Below are positions 30,325 to 39,947 of a stretch of 64,000 bases of DNA, piece by piece. Each line of letters opens with the position of its first letter. Within the stretch, counting starts at the first letter, position 1. The stretch is taken from the NCBI GenBank assembly GCA_030830005.1, contig JAURNV010000003.1:1-64000 (forward strand). The letters run 5' to 3'. Made by a program: the position numbers and the translations under genes. The stretch is from Flavobacteriaceae bacterium. Its GTDB lineage: Bacteria > Bacteroidota > Bacteroidia > Flavobacteriales > Flavobacteriaceae. Under the pieces are notes generated by a model that was given only the letters and a program-made list of their open reading frames with translations, had not been told where the DNA came from and ran no database searches.

Positions 30325-31172
30325 TCTTTTTTGCTTTTTGTCCCTGCTGGTTTAACTTTTTTAGCGTTTACCTTGTCTTGCACTTTTTTCTCTTCGTTGT
30401 TCATGGCTTCTAGCAAATTTTGCACTTGCTGAGGCGAAAGCTGCGAAGGCTGCCCTTGAGGTTGTTGCTGTTCGTTTTTGTTATCGCCCTGCTGTTCTTT
30501 ATTTTCTTTATCAGATTCCTTTTGGTCGTTTTCGTTTTCGTTATCCTCAGAATCGCTGTCTTTTTCTTTGTCGTTTTCTTTGTCGTTTTCGCCGTTTTCG
30601 CCGTTTTCACCGTTTTTATCTTGATCTTGATCGCCCTCTTTGTCTTGATCTTTTTGATCCTGATTGTCTTGATTCTCCTTTTGATCCTGGTTATCTTGTT
30701 GGTCTTCGTTATCTTCCTGATTTTGATTATCGTCTTCCAGCATTTTCTTGGCTAAGGCATAATTATAGCGCGTCTCATCATCATTCGGATTATTTCTAAG
30801 GGCATTTTTATATGCCTCCACTGCCCCTTTATAGTCTTTAATTTGCATCAGAGCGTTTCCAATATTGTGGAAAGTACGGTGTTTGTTTGGACGTTCGGTT
30901 ATGGTTTTTGCTGCATCGGTATAGGCGCGCAAGGCTTCCTCAACATAAAGGTCTTGCTGCAGCGTAGTGCCCATATTGTATTGAGCAATTTCTTTTTTCT
31001 CACCTGTTGCAAGAGCTCGGCGGTAGTTTTTTTCTGCTTCTGTGCTATTTGACGCATCAAAGGCTTCGTTCCCATCATAGATGAAATTATCCGCTTGTTG
31101 CGTACGGGCTTGTTCTTGCGCAGACAATACAAGTGGCAACCAAAAAACAAGACATAAAAACTTATGCATCAT
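30318..31172 (-). CDS. batC: BatC-like TPR protein with acidic D/N/E/Q/K-rich tail
   Basis: TPR repeats then about 100 aa low-complexity QDNQDQKENQDNQDQKDQ. Confidence 0.87.
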   Translation of the reverse strand: MMHKFLCLVFWLPLVLSAQEQARTQQADNFIYDGNEAFDASNSTEAEKNYRRALATGEKKEIAQYNMGTTLQQDLYVEEALRAYTDAAKTITERPNKHRTFHNIGNALMQIKDYKGAVEAYKNALRNNPNDDETRYNYALAKKMLEDDNQNQEDNEDQQDNQDQKENQDNQDQKDQDKEGDQDQDKNGENGENGENDKENDKEKDSDSEDNENENDQKESDKENKEQQGDNKNEQQQPQGQPSQLSPQQVQNLLEAMNNEEKKVQDKVNAKKVKPAGTKSKKDW

Positions 31173-32193
31173 GAAATAGATTTAATTTTTTAAGCCATTG
31201 GGTTTTTCTGTAAAATAAAAACAACTCCAAGACAATTAAAAATAAGCCAATGCCCAAAAACCACTGGAATTGGTCTTTAAATTTAACAAATTGTTTCGCT
31301 TCAAATTCTTGTTTGTCCATAGCTTTAAGGCGGTCAATAATTGCTGTTATCACTTCGCTAGTGTTACTCCCCTCCAAAAACAACCCTTCCGTTTCATCGG
31401 CTATGGCCCTCATTTGCTCAACATCGGTTTTGGTAATTACCACTTCGCCTTCGGCGTCTTTTTTATATGTAACGTTAGTGCCCTGTTTGATAGGAATTAC
31501 TGACCCTTTTTCGGAACCCACTACAACGGTAAATATGGTAATGCCCATACTAGCAGCTTGTCTGGCAGCGGTCAGGGCGTCTTCACCATGATCTTCCCCA
31601 TCAGAAATAACACACAACACCCTATTCGATTGGTTTGCGTCATCAAAAAAAGTTTCTGCCAATCGCATAGCGGCAGAAATAGCTGTCCCTTGAGAGGAAA
31701 TCATATTGGTGTCTAATGAATTTAAGAACATTCGCGCGGCAGCGTAATCCGTTGTTATAGGTAAATGCGGAATCGCTGAAGAAGCATAGGCAATAATCCC
31801 CACTCTATCGCTAACCAACTGGTTGATGAGTTCGCTTGCCAAACGTTTTGCTTTTTCCAATCGGTTTGGCGCAATGTCCTCAGCTAACATACTTTTAGAC
31901 ACATCAATAGCAAAAACCAAATCAACCCCTTCGCGCTTTACGGTTTCTAGCTCGGTTCCGATTTGAGGATTGACCAGGGCTAAACAAATAAAAGCCAATC
32001 CTACCCAAAGCAATACTTGTTTTGCCCAGCCTTTAAAAATAGATCGGTCAGGAACAATATGCGCCAACATTGCTGAGGAGGCTAGAGACTGTTGAACGCG
32101 CTTTTTCCAAAAAGTAAACAATACATAGCCTAAGGCTAATGCTGGAATGAGCAATAACAGAAAGAAATATTGGGTTTGTTCATACTGTATCAT
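31162..32193 (-). CDS. batB: BatB vWA domain protein
   Basis: VDLVFAIDVSKSMLAEDIAPNRLEKAK MIDAS; VISDGEDHGEDA. Confidence 0.93.
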   Translation of the reverse strand: MIQYEQTQYFFLLLLIPALALGYVLFTFWKKRVQQSLASSAMLAHIVPDRSIFKGWAKQVLLWVGLAFICLALVNPQIGTELETVKREGVDLVFAIDVSKSMLAEDIAPNRLEKAKRLASELINQLVSDRVGIIAYASSAIPHLPITTDYAAARMFLNSLDTNMISSQGTAISAAMRLAETFFDDANQSNRVLCVISDGEDHGEDALTAARQAASMGITIFTVVVGSEKGSVIPIKQGTNVTYKKDAEGEVVITKTDVEQMRAIADETEGLFLEGSNTSEVITAIIDRLKAMDKQEFEAKQFVKFKDQFQWFLGIGLFLIVLELFLFYRKTQWLKKLNLFHDA

Positions 32194-33191
32194 GCGAATG
32201 CTGATTTAAAAAGTGTATGCCGTAATATCCATTCCAATAGTAGTGCCGCAATAGCCAAAAACACAAAAGCCCTAAATTTTTCATGATATTTGGTATAACG
32301 GATTTCTTCTACCTCGGTACGTTCCAATTTGTCAATTTCTTTATAAATGTCTTCTAGCTTTTTATTGTCAGTAGCGCGATAATAACTGCCCCCAGTTTGC
32401 TTTGCAATGTCTTTAAGCAATTCCTCATCTATTTCCACTTTGCTTAGCTGATAAACAAAAGACCCGTCAGGGCGTAGGGCTACTGGCGCAGGGGCGCTGC
32501 CATTACTTCCTATACCAATAGTATACGCTTTAATTCCAAATGAACTCGCCAAACCGGCTGCCGTTTTGGGGTCTACAAATCCGGAGTTGTTTACCCCGTC
32601 AGTAAGCAAAATAATAACTTTGCTTTTGGCTTTGCTATCGCGAAGACGATTTACTGCAGTGGCAAGACCCATTCCGATTGCTGTTCCATCGTTAATTACA
32701 CCATCATAATTAATTTTATTTAGGACATCTACAACAAGAGCTTTATCCGAAGTAATCGGAGTTTTGGTATAACTTTCGCCAGCATACACTACAAGGCCGA
32801 TGCGGTCTGAAGTGCGGTTAGTAATAAAGCTAGCCGCTACTTTTTTTAACGCAGAAAGACGATTGGGTTTCAAATCCCGCGCCAACATACTCGACGAAAC
32901 GTCAATAGCCATCACAATGTCAATCCCTTTGTTGGTTTTGGTTTGTGTACTCACATCTTGGGTTTGAGGACGTGCTAACGCCACAACAATCATCCCAATG
33001 GCAAACATGCGAAGCATCAGCAGAATGATTTGCCACTTGGGCAGCCTACCAGCCTTAGTAAAAGCTTTTATACTTGGGCTTAGGACATGTGCAACCTGTT
33101 TTTTTCGAGATAAAAAATGCCATAACATAAGCAAGGGGATAAGTAACAATCCCCAGAAAAAATCAGGATATGCAAAAGTGTAATCCATCAT
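32190..33191 (-). CDS. batA: BatA vWA domain protein
   Basis: IDIVMAIDVSSSMLARDLKPNRLSALK; ILLTDGVNNSG. Confidence 0.94.
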   Translation of the reverse strand: MMDYTFAYPDFFWGLLLIPLLMLWHFLSRKKQVAHVLSPSIKAFTKAGRLPKWQIILLMLRMFAIGMIVVALARPQTQDVSTQTKTNKGIDIVMAIDVSSSMLARDLKPNRLSALKKVAASFITNRTSDRIGLVVYAGESYTKTPITSDKALVVDVLNKINYDGVINDGTAIGMGLATAVNRLRDSKAKSKVIILLTDGVNNSGFVDPKTAAGLASSFGIKAYTIGIGSNGSAPAPVALRPDGSFVYQLSKVEIDEELLKDIAKQTGGSYYRATDNKKLEDIYKEIDKLERTEVEEIRYTKYHEKFRAFVFLAIAALLLEWILRHTLFKSAFA

Positions 33192-34771
33192 GACTTTTGC
33201 TCTTTAAACTGTATACTTTCCAAAATACGTTGAATAAGTTCTTTGGCATAGCGGTCATTGCGGTCATAAACCAGCTGCAATTGCTGAAACCCTTTGTTTT
33301 GTGTAAAGTGATAAACCTCATAGGTTTTGCGTTGCTCCTTACCATTAGCTTTGGTCCAGTCAAATGACCCCGAAGCTAAAATTCCTTCAATCCCAGATGT
33401 AGTGGTGTAATCATTTTGCTTTTGAAAGATATTTGCGGCGCCCATACTGTCAAAATATCCAATTACCTTATCAACCTTTTGTTGTAAATCTATGGCCTGT
33501 TCTTCTTTGGCCTTTGAATGTTCCATTTGCAGAACAATCAAAAAAGCATCATCTAAGGACCCTAAAACAAATTGCTGATGGAGTCGATTTTGAAGGGTTT
33601 TACGTCCCAACACATCAGGGGTGTCTAATTGCATTTCTGAAATCCCATAAGTGCTACTAATCCATTCTTTGTCTAGCCAGCTTAAGGTTGGGTGGCCAAA
33701 CACCCGGTCTTTTGACTCTACTACTCCAAACTTTACAACCATAATAATTGCCGCTATAGTAACTGCTCCCAACAACGACAATCCAGCAATTTGCAATCGT
33801 TTGCTGCGGCGTTGCTTTTGACGCATCCTTGCATAGGCCTCATTTTGAAGTCGTTCTTCTTCAGTAGGCTCAGGAAGTGCTGCTTGGGTTTCCTTTACTA
33901 CCGATTCAATTTTTTCTCTGTCGATGCGCGCCAAACGCTCCTCAGGAAGGGCGCGCGCAAATTTTACCAAATCTGCGGTTTGCAACACTTCTTTAAGATG
34001 ATCCATTGTGTCACTTGTAAGTTCCAGGTTTCCAGTATCACGGAGCAATTCTAACTTTGCTAACAACTCATCCGAAGTGCTTTCCAAAGCGTCAATATGC
34101 GCCTCATCTTCAAGGTAGTTTCGGACAATAGCTGTCATTTCTGAATAATATGCTTTGTATTCTTCTTGTTCGTTTAACTGTTTTGTTTCGAGTGCATGTA
34201 GGGCCTGAATAGCACGTTCGAAAGGGGGCAATTTCTGGCGTAATTCACGAATGCGGTTTTGAGTGCGTACAAAAAGAACGTATAACAATCCTAAAAGAAT
34301 GACTATCATAAATCCATAGGCATACGGCCTCCACCATCCAGTGGTATTTTTTGCCATGGGTAAAATAGTTTTTATAGGAAAAAGTGGTTGTTCAAGAGTG
34401 TCAACCGCTACATCCTTAACTCGAATGCGCAGCGAATCTGTACTGAATAACTTTCCGTCTATTACGAGGCGCTGTTGTGGCAGCGTAAATTGTCCCGTAT
34501 CAAATTGAATCACAGCGTAGGTCTTTGTGTACAAATACTTTTTATTTTCCATCAATGTATCCACAGCAGTGGTGTCAATTACTTCAAAAGGCATAAAGGC
34601 TTGCAGTGGTGGAAATTGAATTTGCGCCGCATTGTCAGTACTAACCAGTACCTCCACATTAATTTGCTCGGCAAGTTTTACTTCTAACGTGTCTGCTCGA
34701 AGGCTAACCTGCGTTTGTGCCATTCCACATACCGAGAATAACAATAGCGTTATGCGTAACAATTTATCCAC
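33188..34771 (-). CDS. BatD-like membrane protein of the Bat operon, unknown
   Basis: 527 aa; signal peptide, Ig-like N-terminus, two TM segments; 4-nt overlap with batA. Confidence 0.75.
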   Translation of the reverse strand: MDKLLRITLLLFSVCGMAQTQVSLRADTLEVKLAEQINVEVLVSTDNAAQIQFPPLQAFMPFEVIDTTAVDTLMENKKYLYTKTYAVIQFDTGQFTLPQQRLVIDGKLFSTDSLRIRVKDVAVDTLEQPLFPIKTILPMAKNTTGWWRPYAYGFMIVILLGLLYVLFVRTQNRIRELRQKLPPFERAIQALHALETKQLNEQEEYKAYYSEMTAIVRNYLEDEAHIDALESTSDELLAKLELLRDTGNLELTSDTMDHLKEVLQTADLVKFARALPEERLARIDREKIESVVKETQAALPEPTEEERLQNEAYARMRQKQRRSKRLQIAGLSLLGAVTIAAIIMVVKFGVVESKDRVFGHPTLSWLDKEWISSTYGISEMQLDTPDVLGRKTLQNRLHQQFVLGSLDDAFLIVLQMEHSKAKEEQAIDLQQKVDKVIGYFDSMGAANIFQKQNDYTTTSGIEGILASGSFDWTKANGKEQRKTYEVYHFTQNKGFQQLQLVYDRNDRYAKELIQRILESIQFKEQKS

Positions 34772-35630
34772 GGTTTTTAAAATAGGTTAGTAATTTTTTG
34801 ACATAACTCTCGTTTGTTGCACAAGAAAGAGCTCCTGCCCCATGGCGTGTAAACTGAGTACTGAAATAGTCAGCGGTTTTACGGTGTGCAAGCGCATAGG
34901 CTGATCGCACTCCTTTAGAAGAACTGTTTACCCACTTGTAGTTTCCGGTTTCGGCATCACGCATATAAAGCAATCCTGCTGCTGGGAGTTTGGATTCCAT
35001 GGGGTCAAAAAGGCGCACGCCCGTAAGATCGTGTTTGCGTGAAGCTATCTGAACAGCTTGCGCATAATCAGAGTCTAAAAAATCGGATAACACGAATACA
35101 ATGGCACGCTTTTTAAGAATGCGACTCATGTACTCAAGAGCAGTAGAAATATCTGTTTTGGGGCTTTTTGGTTGTTGCTCCAGTAATTCACGAATAATCC
35201 GCAGCGCATGCGATTTACCTTTTTTAGGTGCAATAAATAGTTCGACTTCATCTGAAAAAAGCAATAATCCTACTTTGTCATTATTTTGCAATGCAGAGAA
35301 AGCAAGGGTAGCTGCTATTTCCGTTAGGGTATCGCGTTTTAATTGTTCTTGTGTCCCGAAATTGGCAGAGCCGCTTACGTCTACCAAAAGCATGAGGGTA
35401 AGTTCACGTTCTTCTTCAAAAACTTTTACATAAGGTTCTTGGTAACGAGCCGTTACATTCCAATCTATTGAGCGTACATCATCGCCATATTGATATTGAC
35501 GAACCTCACTGAAGGTCATTCCCCGCCCCTTAAAAGTGCTGTGGTATTCTCCTCCAAAAATATTATTGCTTAGTCGGCGAGTTTTAATCTCAATTTTCCG
35601 AACTTTCTTTAAAAGTTCTTTTGTATCCAT
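34764..35630 (-). CDS. DUF58 domain protein
   Basis: FKGRGMTFSEVRQYQYGDDVRSIDWNVTARYQEPYVKVFEEERELT. Confidence 0.95.
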   Translation of the reverse strand: MDTKELLKKVRKIEIKTRRLSNNIFGGEYHSTFKGRGMTFSEVRQYQYGDDVRSIDWNVTARYQEPYVKVFEEERELTLMLLVDVSGSANFGTQEQLKRDTLTEIAATLAFSALQNNDKVGLLLFSDEVELFIAPKKGKSHALRIIRELLEQQPKSPKTDISTALEYMSRILKKRAIVFVLSDFLDSDYAQAVQIASRKHDLTGVRLFDPMESKLPAAGLLYMRDAETGNYKWVNSSSKGVRSAYALAHRKTADYFSTQFTRHGAGALSCATNESYVKKLLTYFKNRG

Positions 35631-35650
35631 CGCAAAAAGTTGGGTTTTGT

Positions 35651-36649
35651 CTAAGGTACTTCCACCGCATTAACGATGCGCTGTATGATGTCTTCTGAAC
35701 TGATGTTTTCTGCTTCAGCTTCATAGGTAATACCAATACGGTGACGCAGTACGTCGTAGACGACTGCACGCACATCTTCTGGAATGACATAGCCTCTGCG
35801 CTTTATAAACGCATAACATTTGGCTGCCGTTGCTAAATTAATACTTCCTCTAGGCGAAGCACCAAATCCTATTAGTGGTTTTAACGATTGTAGCTTATAC
35901 TGCTCCGGATTTCGCGTGGCAAAAATCAAATCCAAAATATACTTTTCTATTTTTTCATCCATATACACTTCGCGCACTGCATTTTGTGCTTTAGAAATCT
36001 GTGCGGTAGAAATAACCGGTTTTACTGTGCCAAAGGAATTGTTAAGGTTTGCCCGCACAATCTGTTGTTCGTCCGAAAACTTAGGATAATCAATGATAAC
36101 TTTCAGCATAAAACGATCTACCTGTGCTTCGGGTAGCGGATACGTTCCCTCCTGTTCTACGGGATTTTGAGTTGCCATTACCAAAAAAGGTAACTTGAGC
36201 TTAAAGGTTTCGTCTCCAATGGTTACTTGCTTTTCTTGCATAGCTTCCAATAGGGCAGATTGAACCTTAGCAGGGGCGCGGTTTATCTCATCTGCCAACA
36301 CAAAGTTTGCAAAAACAGGCCCCTTTTTAATGCTAAAATCATTTTCCTTGGTGTTGTAAATCATGGTTCCAATCACATCGGCAGGCAGTAAATCGGGAGT
36401 AAACTGAATACGACTAAAACTCCCTTTAACCGCTCTGCTAAGGGTATTTATAGCTAAGGTTTTCGCAAGTCCGGGAACCCCCTCCAAAAGGATATGCCCT
36501 TGTCCAAGAAGCCCAATCAATAAGCGTTCTACCATGTGTTGTTGGCCTACAATGACCTTATTCATCTCTAGGGTAAGGATGTCTACAAAAGCACTTTCTT
36601 TCTCAATGTGTTCGTTGAGTGCTTTAATATCTACAGCGGTGTTGCTCAT
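35651..36649 (-). CDS. MoxR family AAA ATPase
   Basis: ILLEGVPGLAKTL, VLADEINRAPAKVQSALLEAMQE, GASPRGSINLATAAK. Confidence 0.96.
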   Translation of the reverse strand: MSNTAVDIKALNEHIEKESAFVDILTLEMNKVIVGQQHMVERLLIGLLGQGHILLEGVPGLAKTLAINTLSRAVKGSFSRIQFTPDLLPADVIGTMIYNTKENDFSIKKGPVFANFVLADEINRAPAKVQSALLEAMQEKQVTIGDETFKLKLPFLVMATQNPVEQEGTYPLPEAQVDRFMLKVIIDYPKFSDEQQIVRANLNNSFGTVKPVISTAQISKAQNAVREVYMDEKIEKYILDLIFATRNPEQYKLQSLKPLIGFGASPRGSINLATAAKCYAFIKRRGYVIPEDVRAVVYDVLRHRIGITYEAEAENISSEDIIQRIVNAVEVP

Positions 36650-36768
36650 GTTTATGTTTGTTTACAATTTTTGCCGCAAAATGAATAAAAATGTGCAGCG
36701 CATCTGTTAATAATAGGTTAAAAATACGCTATCCGCTACTCATAACAAAAATAGTTTATAAAGCTTGT

Positions 36769-36776
36769 TACCTTTG
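36769..36776 (+). promoter_or_regulatory. Bacteroidetes-type -7 element TACCTTTG
   Basis: TACCTTTG 15 nt before the ATG at 36792. Confidence 0.45.
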
Positions 36777-36791
36777 TGAAAAACCTACGCA

Positions 36792-37928
36792 ATGATTAAC
36801 AAAAGACTGCTCATCAAAAACTTGTTGGCACACAATGATGAGAATAGTTTTTATGATAAAAAAAGGCAGTTAAACTTGGGAAACAAAGAAGGAAAAGCCA
36901 AGTTTCTAAAACACATTTGTGCCTTATCAAATTCTAATCCCAATAACAACTCTTACATTGTAGTAGGCGTTCAAGACGATGACAACGAAATTGTAGGTGT
37001 TGACTTTTTTGACGATGCCAAACTGCAAAATCTTATCAATGCCTACCTTGAAAATCCCCCCGTTGTACTCTACGAAAACATTCATTTCCCGCATTTACAC
37101 CAAGGAAAAGTTGTAGGGCTAGTGACAATTCGCCCAACTAAGAAAATAACCGCCTTACGCAAAAACATATGGAAATATTTTGGGGGATCGGTCTTCTTAC
37201 GTGATGGCAGTATTTCTACTTCCAAAGTCTACGACATACAAATAAAGGATGTTAATTCAGATGTCGTTGCCGAAATAGAAAAACATGCACAGAACAATAT
37301 TCAGCTTACCCTAGACGGAGTTATCGCTTTTATGCATCATTACAACAGCGGAATCCAACCAAAATACAAGGTTTTTAAAGAGTCATTTGTAGTGTGTTGG
37401 GCCGGTTTAGAAAAACAGGTAAAGGGGAAAAGCTACTATTCCCGAGTCGATGTTGAGCTTATAAACGAAAATGTTAAGTTATTTTATTCCGTTCATGATG
37501 AAGTGGAAATAGAACTCGATGAGCATTCGTTTAGTCTAATTGAATATGTGCGGCTTGGGCTTAACAATCAATATAAATACTATCCCATGGAGCGGGTTTC
37601 TTTTTTGTTCGATAACAAAGGCTCGTACCAAATTGATTCGGAGTTGTTATTTTCGCCGCCTGTTTTCGAAAAAAAATTGTTACACCACATTTATAATGCC
37701 AACAACGCCCTTTGCGAAAAATTGACCCGCGGCACACCCATAAGCAGCAAAGAACAAAAGGATATTTTGAATTTGGCACCAACCTATATGCTCTGCTCCC
37801 TTAACGGCTTTGAAGAGGCAAAAGATAAACTCCAAAAACTTTCGGGCTTAATGAAAAAACAAGGAGAAGAAGCGTATCAGAGTTTAAAAGATGCCCAACG
37901 CATTATGCGTAAAATCAAGTACCAATAA
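36792..37928 (+). CDS. ATP-binding protein with AlbA_2/Schlafen-like N-terminal domain
   Basis: 378 aa; FLKHICALSNSNPNNNSYIVVGVQDDDNEIVGVDFFDD. Confidence 0.75.
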   Translation: MINKRLLIKNLLAHNDENSFYDKKRQLNLGNKEGKAKFLKHICALSNSNPNNNSYIVVGVQDDDNEIVGVDFFDDAKLQNLINAYLENPPVVLYENIHFPHLHQGKVVGLVTIRPTKKITALRKNIWKYFGGSVFLRDGSISTSKVYDIQIKDVNSDVVAEIEKHAQNNIQLTLDGVIAFMHHYNSGIQPKYKVFKESFVVCWAGLEKQVKGKSYYSRVDVELINENVKLFYSVHDEVEIELDEHSFSLIEYVRLGLNNQYKYYPMERVSFLFDNKGSYQIDSELLFSPPVFEKKLLHHIYNANNALCEKLTRGTPISSKEQKDILNLAPTYMLCSLNGFEEAKDKLQKLSGLMKKQGEEAYQSLKDAQRIMRKIKYQ

Positions 37929-38484
37929 GAAGGTCGTGCTCTTTTAGGTATGCAAGTACCAATTCTGGCAGCCATCCATGAAGGGCTTTCAGGTCTTTAT
38001 TTTCTCTAATTTCTGTCGCGGAAATATCTTGCAAAGAGACATTTTGAAGAATCGTTTGTGTTGGATTATCTTCTAAAACAGTTCCTTTTCGGGGATGAAC
38101 TATACATGGAAATTGCATCAAATAATCGGCATTTTTCCAGCTCGGAAGTGTTGCGGCGCTATCTGCCCCTAACAGTAACGAAAAATCACTCTTGGGATTT
38201 TCTTGGGTAAGTTTTTTTAATGTTGTCGCAGTATAGCTGGGCTTTGGAAGTTGCAATTCAATAGCGCTAGGAATAAGTTTTTTATACCCCCTTAAAGCCA
38301 ACTGTAACATGTTCCAACGATGGATTTCGGGGAGTAAATCTGAGGCCGATTTGTGAGGGTTTTGTGGGCTTAATACAAAGTGGACTTCATCGGCTTTATG
38401 TTGCCTAAGGACTTCATTTGCAATATGAATGTGTCCGTTATGAATTGGATTAAAACTACCGAAAAAAAGGGCGATTCGTTTCAT
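37915..38484 (-). CDS. nadD: Nicotinate-nucleotide adenylyltransferase
   Basis: ALFFGSFNPIHNGHIHIA; ISATEIRE. Confidence 0.95.
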   Translation of the reverse strand: MKRIALFFGSFNPIHNGHIHIANEVLRQHKADEVHFVLSPQNPHKSASDLLPEIHRWNMLQLALRGYKKLIPSAIELQLPKPSYTATTLKKLTQENPKSDFSLLLGADSAATLPSWKNADYLMQFPCIVHPRKGTVLEDNPTQTILQNVSLQDISATEIRENKDLKALHGWLPELVLAYLKEHDLLIGT

Positions 38485-39056
38485 GTGTTTAGAAAGTTCA
38501 TCACTGCTTTTTCAACTTCGTTTTTGGCGGTTTCTAGGTCATCGTTAAGAATGATGTAATCAAAATCTGCAGCGCGTACCAATTCGGTTTCGGCTTTGGT
38601 AAGGCGCATAGCAATTTTCTCTTCAGAATCTGTTCCCCTTTGACGAAGGCGTTCCGCTAAAGTTTCCAAGTTTGTCGTCTTAATAAAAATCGCCAAGGTG
38701 TCTTTTGGGTATCGTTTTTTAATGTTTAGTCCACCCACTACATCAATATCAAACAACACATTTTTGCCTGCTGCCCAAATGCGTTCCACTTCGGACGTTA
38801 AGGTGCCGTAAAACATCCCCGCATATACCTCCTCATATTCGATAAAAGCATTTTCATTTATTTTAGCTTTGAACACTTCCTCATTCAAAAAATAATAATC
38901 TTTACCGTGTTGCTCTTTCCCGCGGGGGGGGCGGGTCGTAGCAGAGATAGAAAAAGACAGCTTCAGTTTTTCTTGTTCGAGTAAATGTTTGGCCAAAGTG
39001 GTTTTGCCACTTCCCGAAGGGGCTGAAAAAACAATACACTTTCCTTGTTTCATCAA
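38481..39056 (-). CDS. gmk: Guanylate kinase
   Basis: IVFSAPSGSGKTTLAKHLL, SISATTRPPRGKEQHGKDYYFL. Confidence 0.96.
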   Translation of the reverse strand: MMKQGKCIVFSAPSGSGKTTLAKHLLEQEKLKLSFSISATTRPPRGKEQHGKDYYFLNEEVFKAKINENAFIEYEEVYAGMFYGTLTSEVERIWAAGKNVLFDIDVVGGLNIKKRYPKDTLAIFIKTTNLETLAERLRQRGTDSEEKIAMRLTKAETELVRAADFDYIILNDDLETAKNEVEKAVMNFLNT

Positions 39057-39913
39057 AGGGCGTTTAAGACTTGTTCTTTAATGCGCTCTAAGGCATCTTT
39101 CATCATCACTACACGTTTTTGTAATCCTGCGTCATTGGCTTTTGAGCCAATCGTATTAATCTCCCTGCCCATCTCTTGAGCAATAAACCCCAGTTTTTTG
39201 CCTTTGGTTGGGGTGTCCTCAGCAAGAGTAGAGGTGAAATAATCTACATGATGTGATAGGCGTACCAATTCTTCATTGATGTCCCATTTTTCGAGGTAAT
39301 ATACCAACTCTTGCTCCAGACGTTCTTGGTCATATTCTACGGCTATTTGCTGCAGGTTATCCTCTAGTTTTTGGCGTCTTTCGTTAATTCGTGATGTTGC
39401 CTCTTCAGCAATGCTTTTATGTTGCGTAGTAATTTGTGCTAATTGCGCTGTAAGGTCGTTGCCTATAGAGGCTCCTTCTTGCTCGCGGTAGGAAATCAGT
39501 GTTGCTGCCGCATCTTTAAGTGTATTTATAAACGCTTCTTGCTCTTCGTCCAAAAGATCATCGCTTGTAGGGGCAAGTACATTAGGGAGGCGCATGGCCA
39601 ACGGCAAAAGCGTTTCGTCGGAAAGGGGTTGTATTGCCTTTAGCTGATCTAAATAATGTTCCACCACGGCAGCATTAAGTTTTGCGGCTTGTTGGGCGTC
39701 TCCCCATTCCTCAAATACGTTTACTTCTATTTTTCCGCGATGCAGTAGGCTTGCCAATTCTTTACGAGCGATGAGTTCCAATCCGCGGTAGCGCGAAGGC
39801 ACTCGAAAATTTAGGTCTAACGATTTGCTGTTTAAAGACTTAATCTCAATACGAAGCTTTTTGCCTTGAACATTATGTTCTGCCTTACCATACCCTGTCA
39901 TTGAAAATATCAT
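39053..39913 (-). CDS. YicC/YloC family endoribonuclease
   Basis: MIFSMTGYGKAE, SLNSKSLDLNFRVP, KKLGFIAQEMGREINTIGSKAND. Confidence 0.95.
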   Translation of the reverse strand: MIFSMTGYGKAEHNVQGKKLRIEIKSLNSKSLDLNFRVPSRYRGLELIARKELASLLHRGKIEVNVFEEWGDAQQAAKLNAAVVEHYLDQLKAIQPLSDETLLPLAMRLPNVLAPTSDDLLDEEQEAFINTLKDAAATLISYREQEGASIGNDLTAQLAQITTQHKSIAEEATSRINERRQKLEDNLQQIAVEYDQERLEQELVYYLEKWDINEELVRLSHHVDYFTSTLAEDTPTKGKKLGFIAQEMGREINTIGSKANDAGLQKRVVMMKDALERIKEQVLNAL

Positions 39914-39947
39914 CCTACAAATTTAATACGCAAAGGTACAAAATTCG

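Noticed and set aside
30480-30740. Short tandem repeats considered as a CRISPR array
   Set aside because: Repeats are 6-9 nt, in-frame codon repeats with no unique spacers, inside batC.
30420-30755. 111-aa plus-strand ORF of V/I/L/F-rich sequence
   Set aside because: It is the antisense frame of the low-complexity acidic BatC tail; hydrophobicity results from complementing Asp/Asn/Glu codons.
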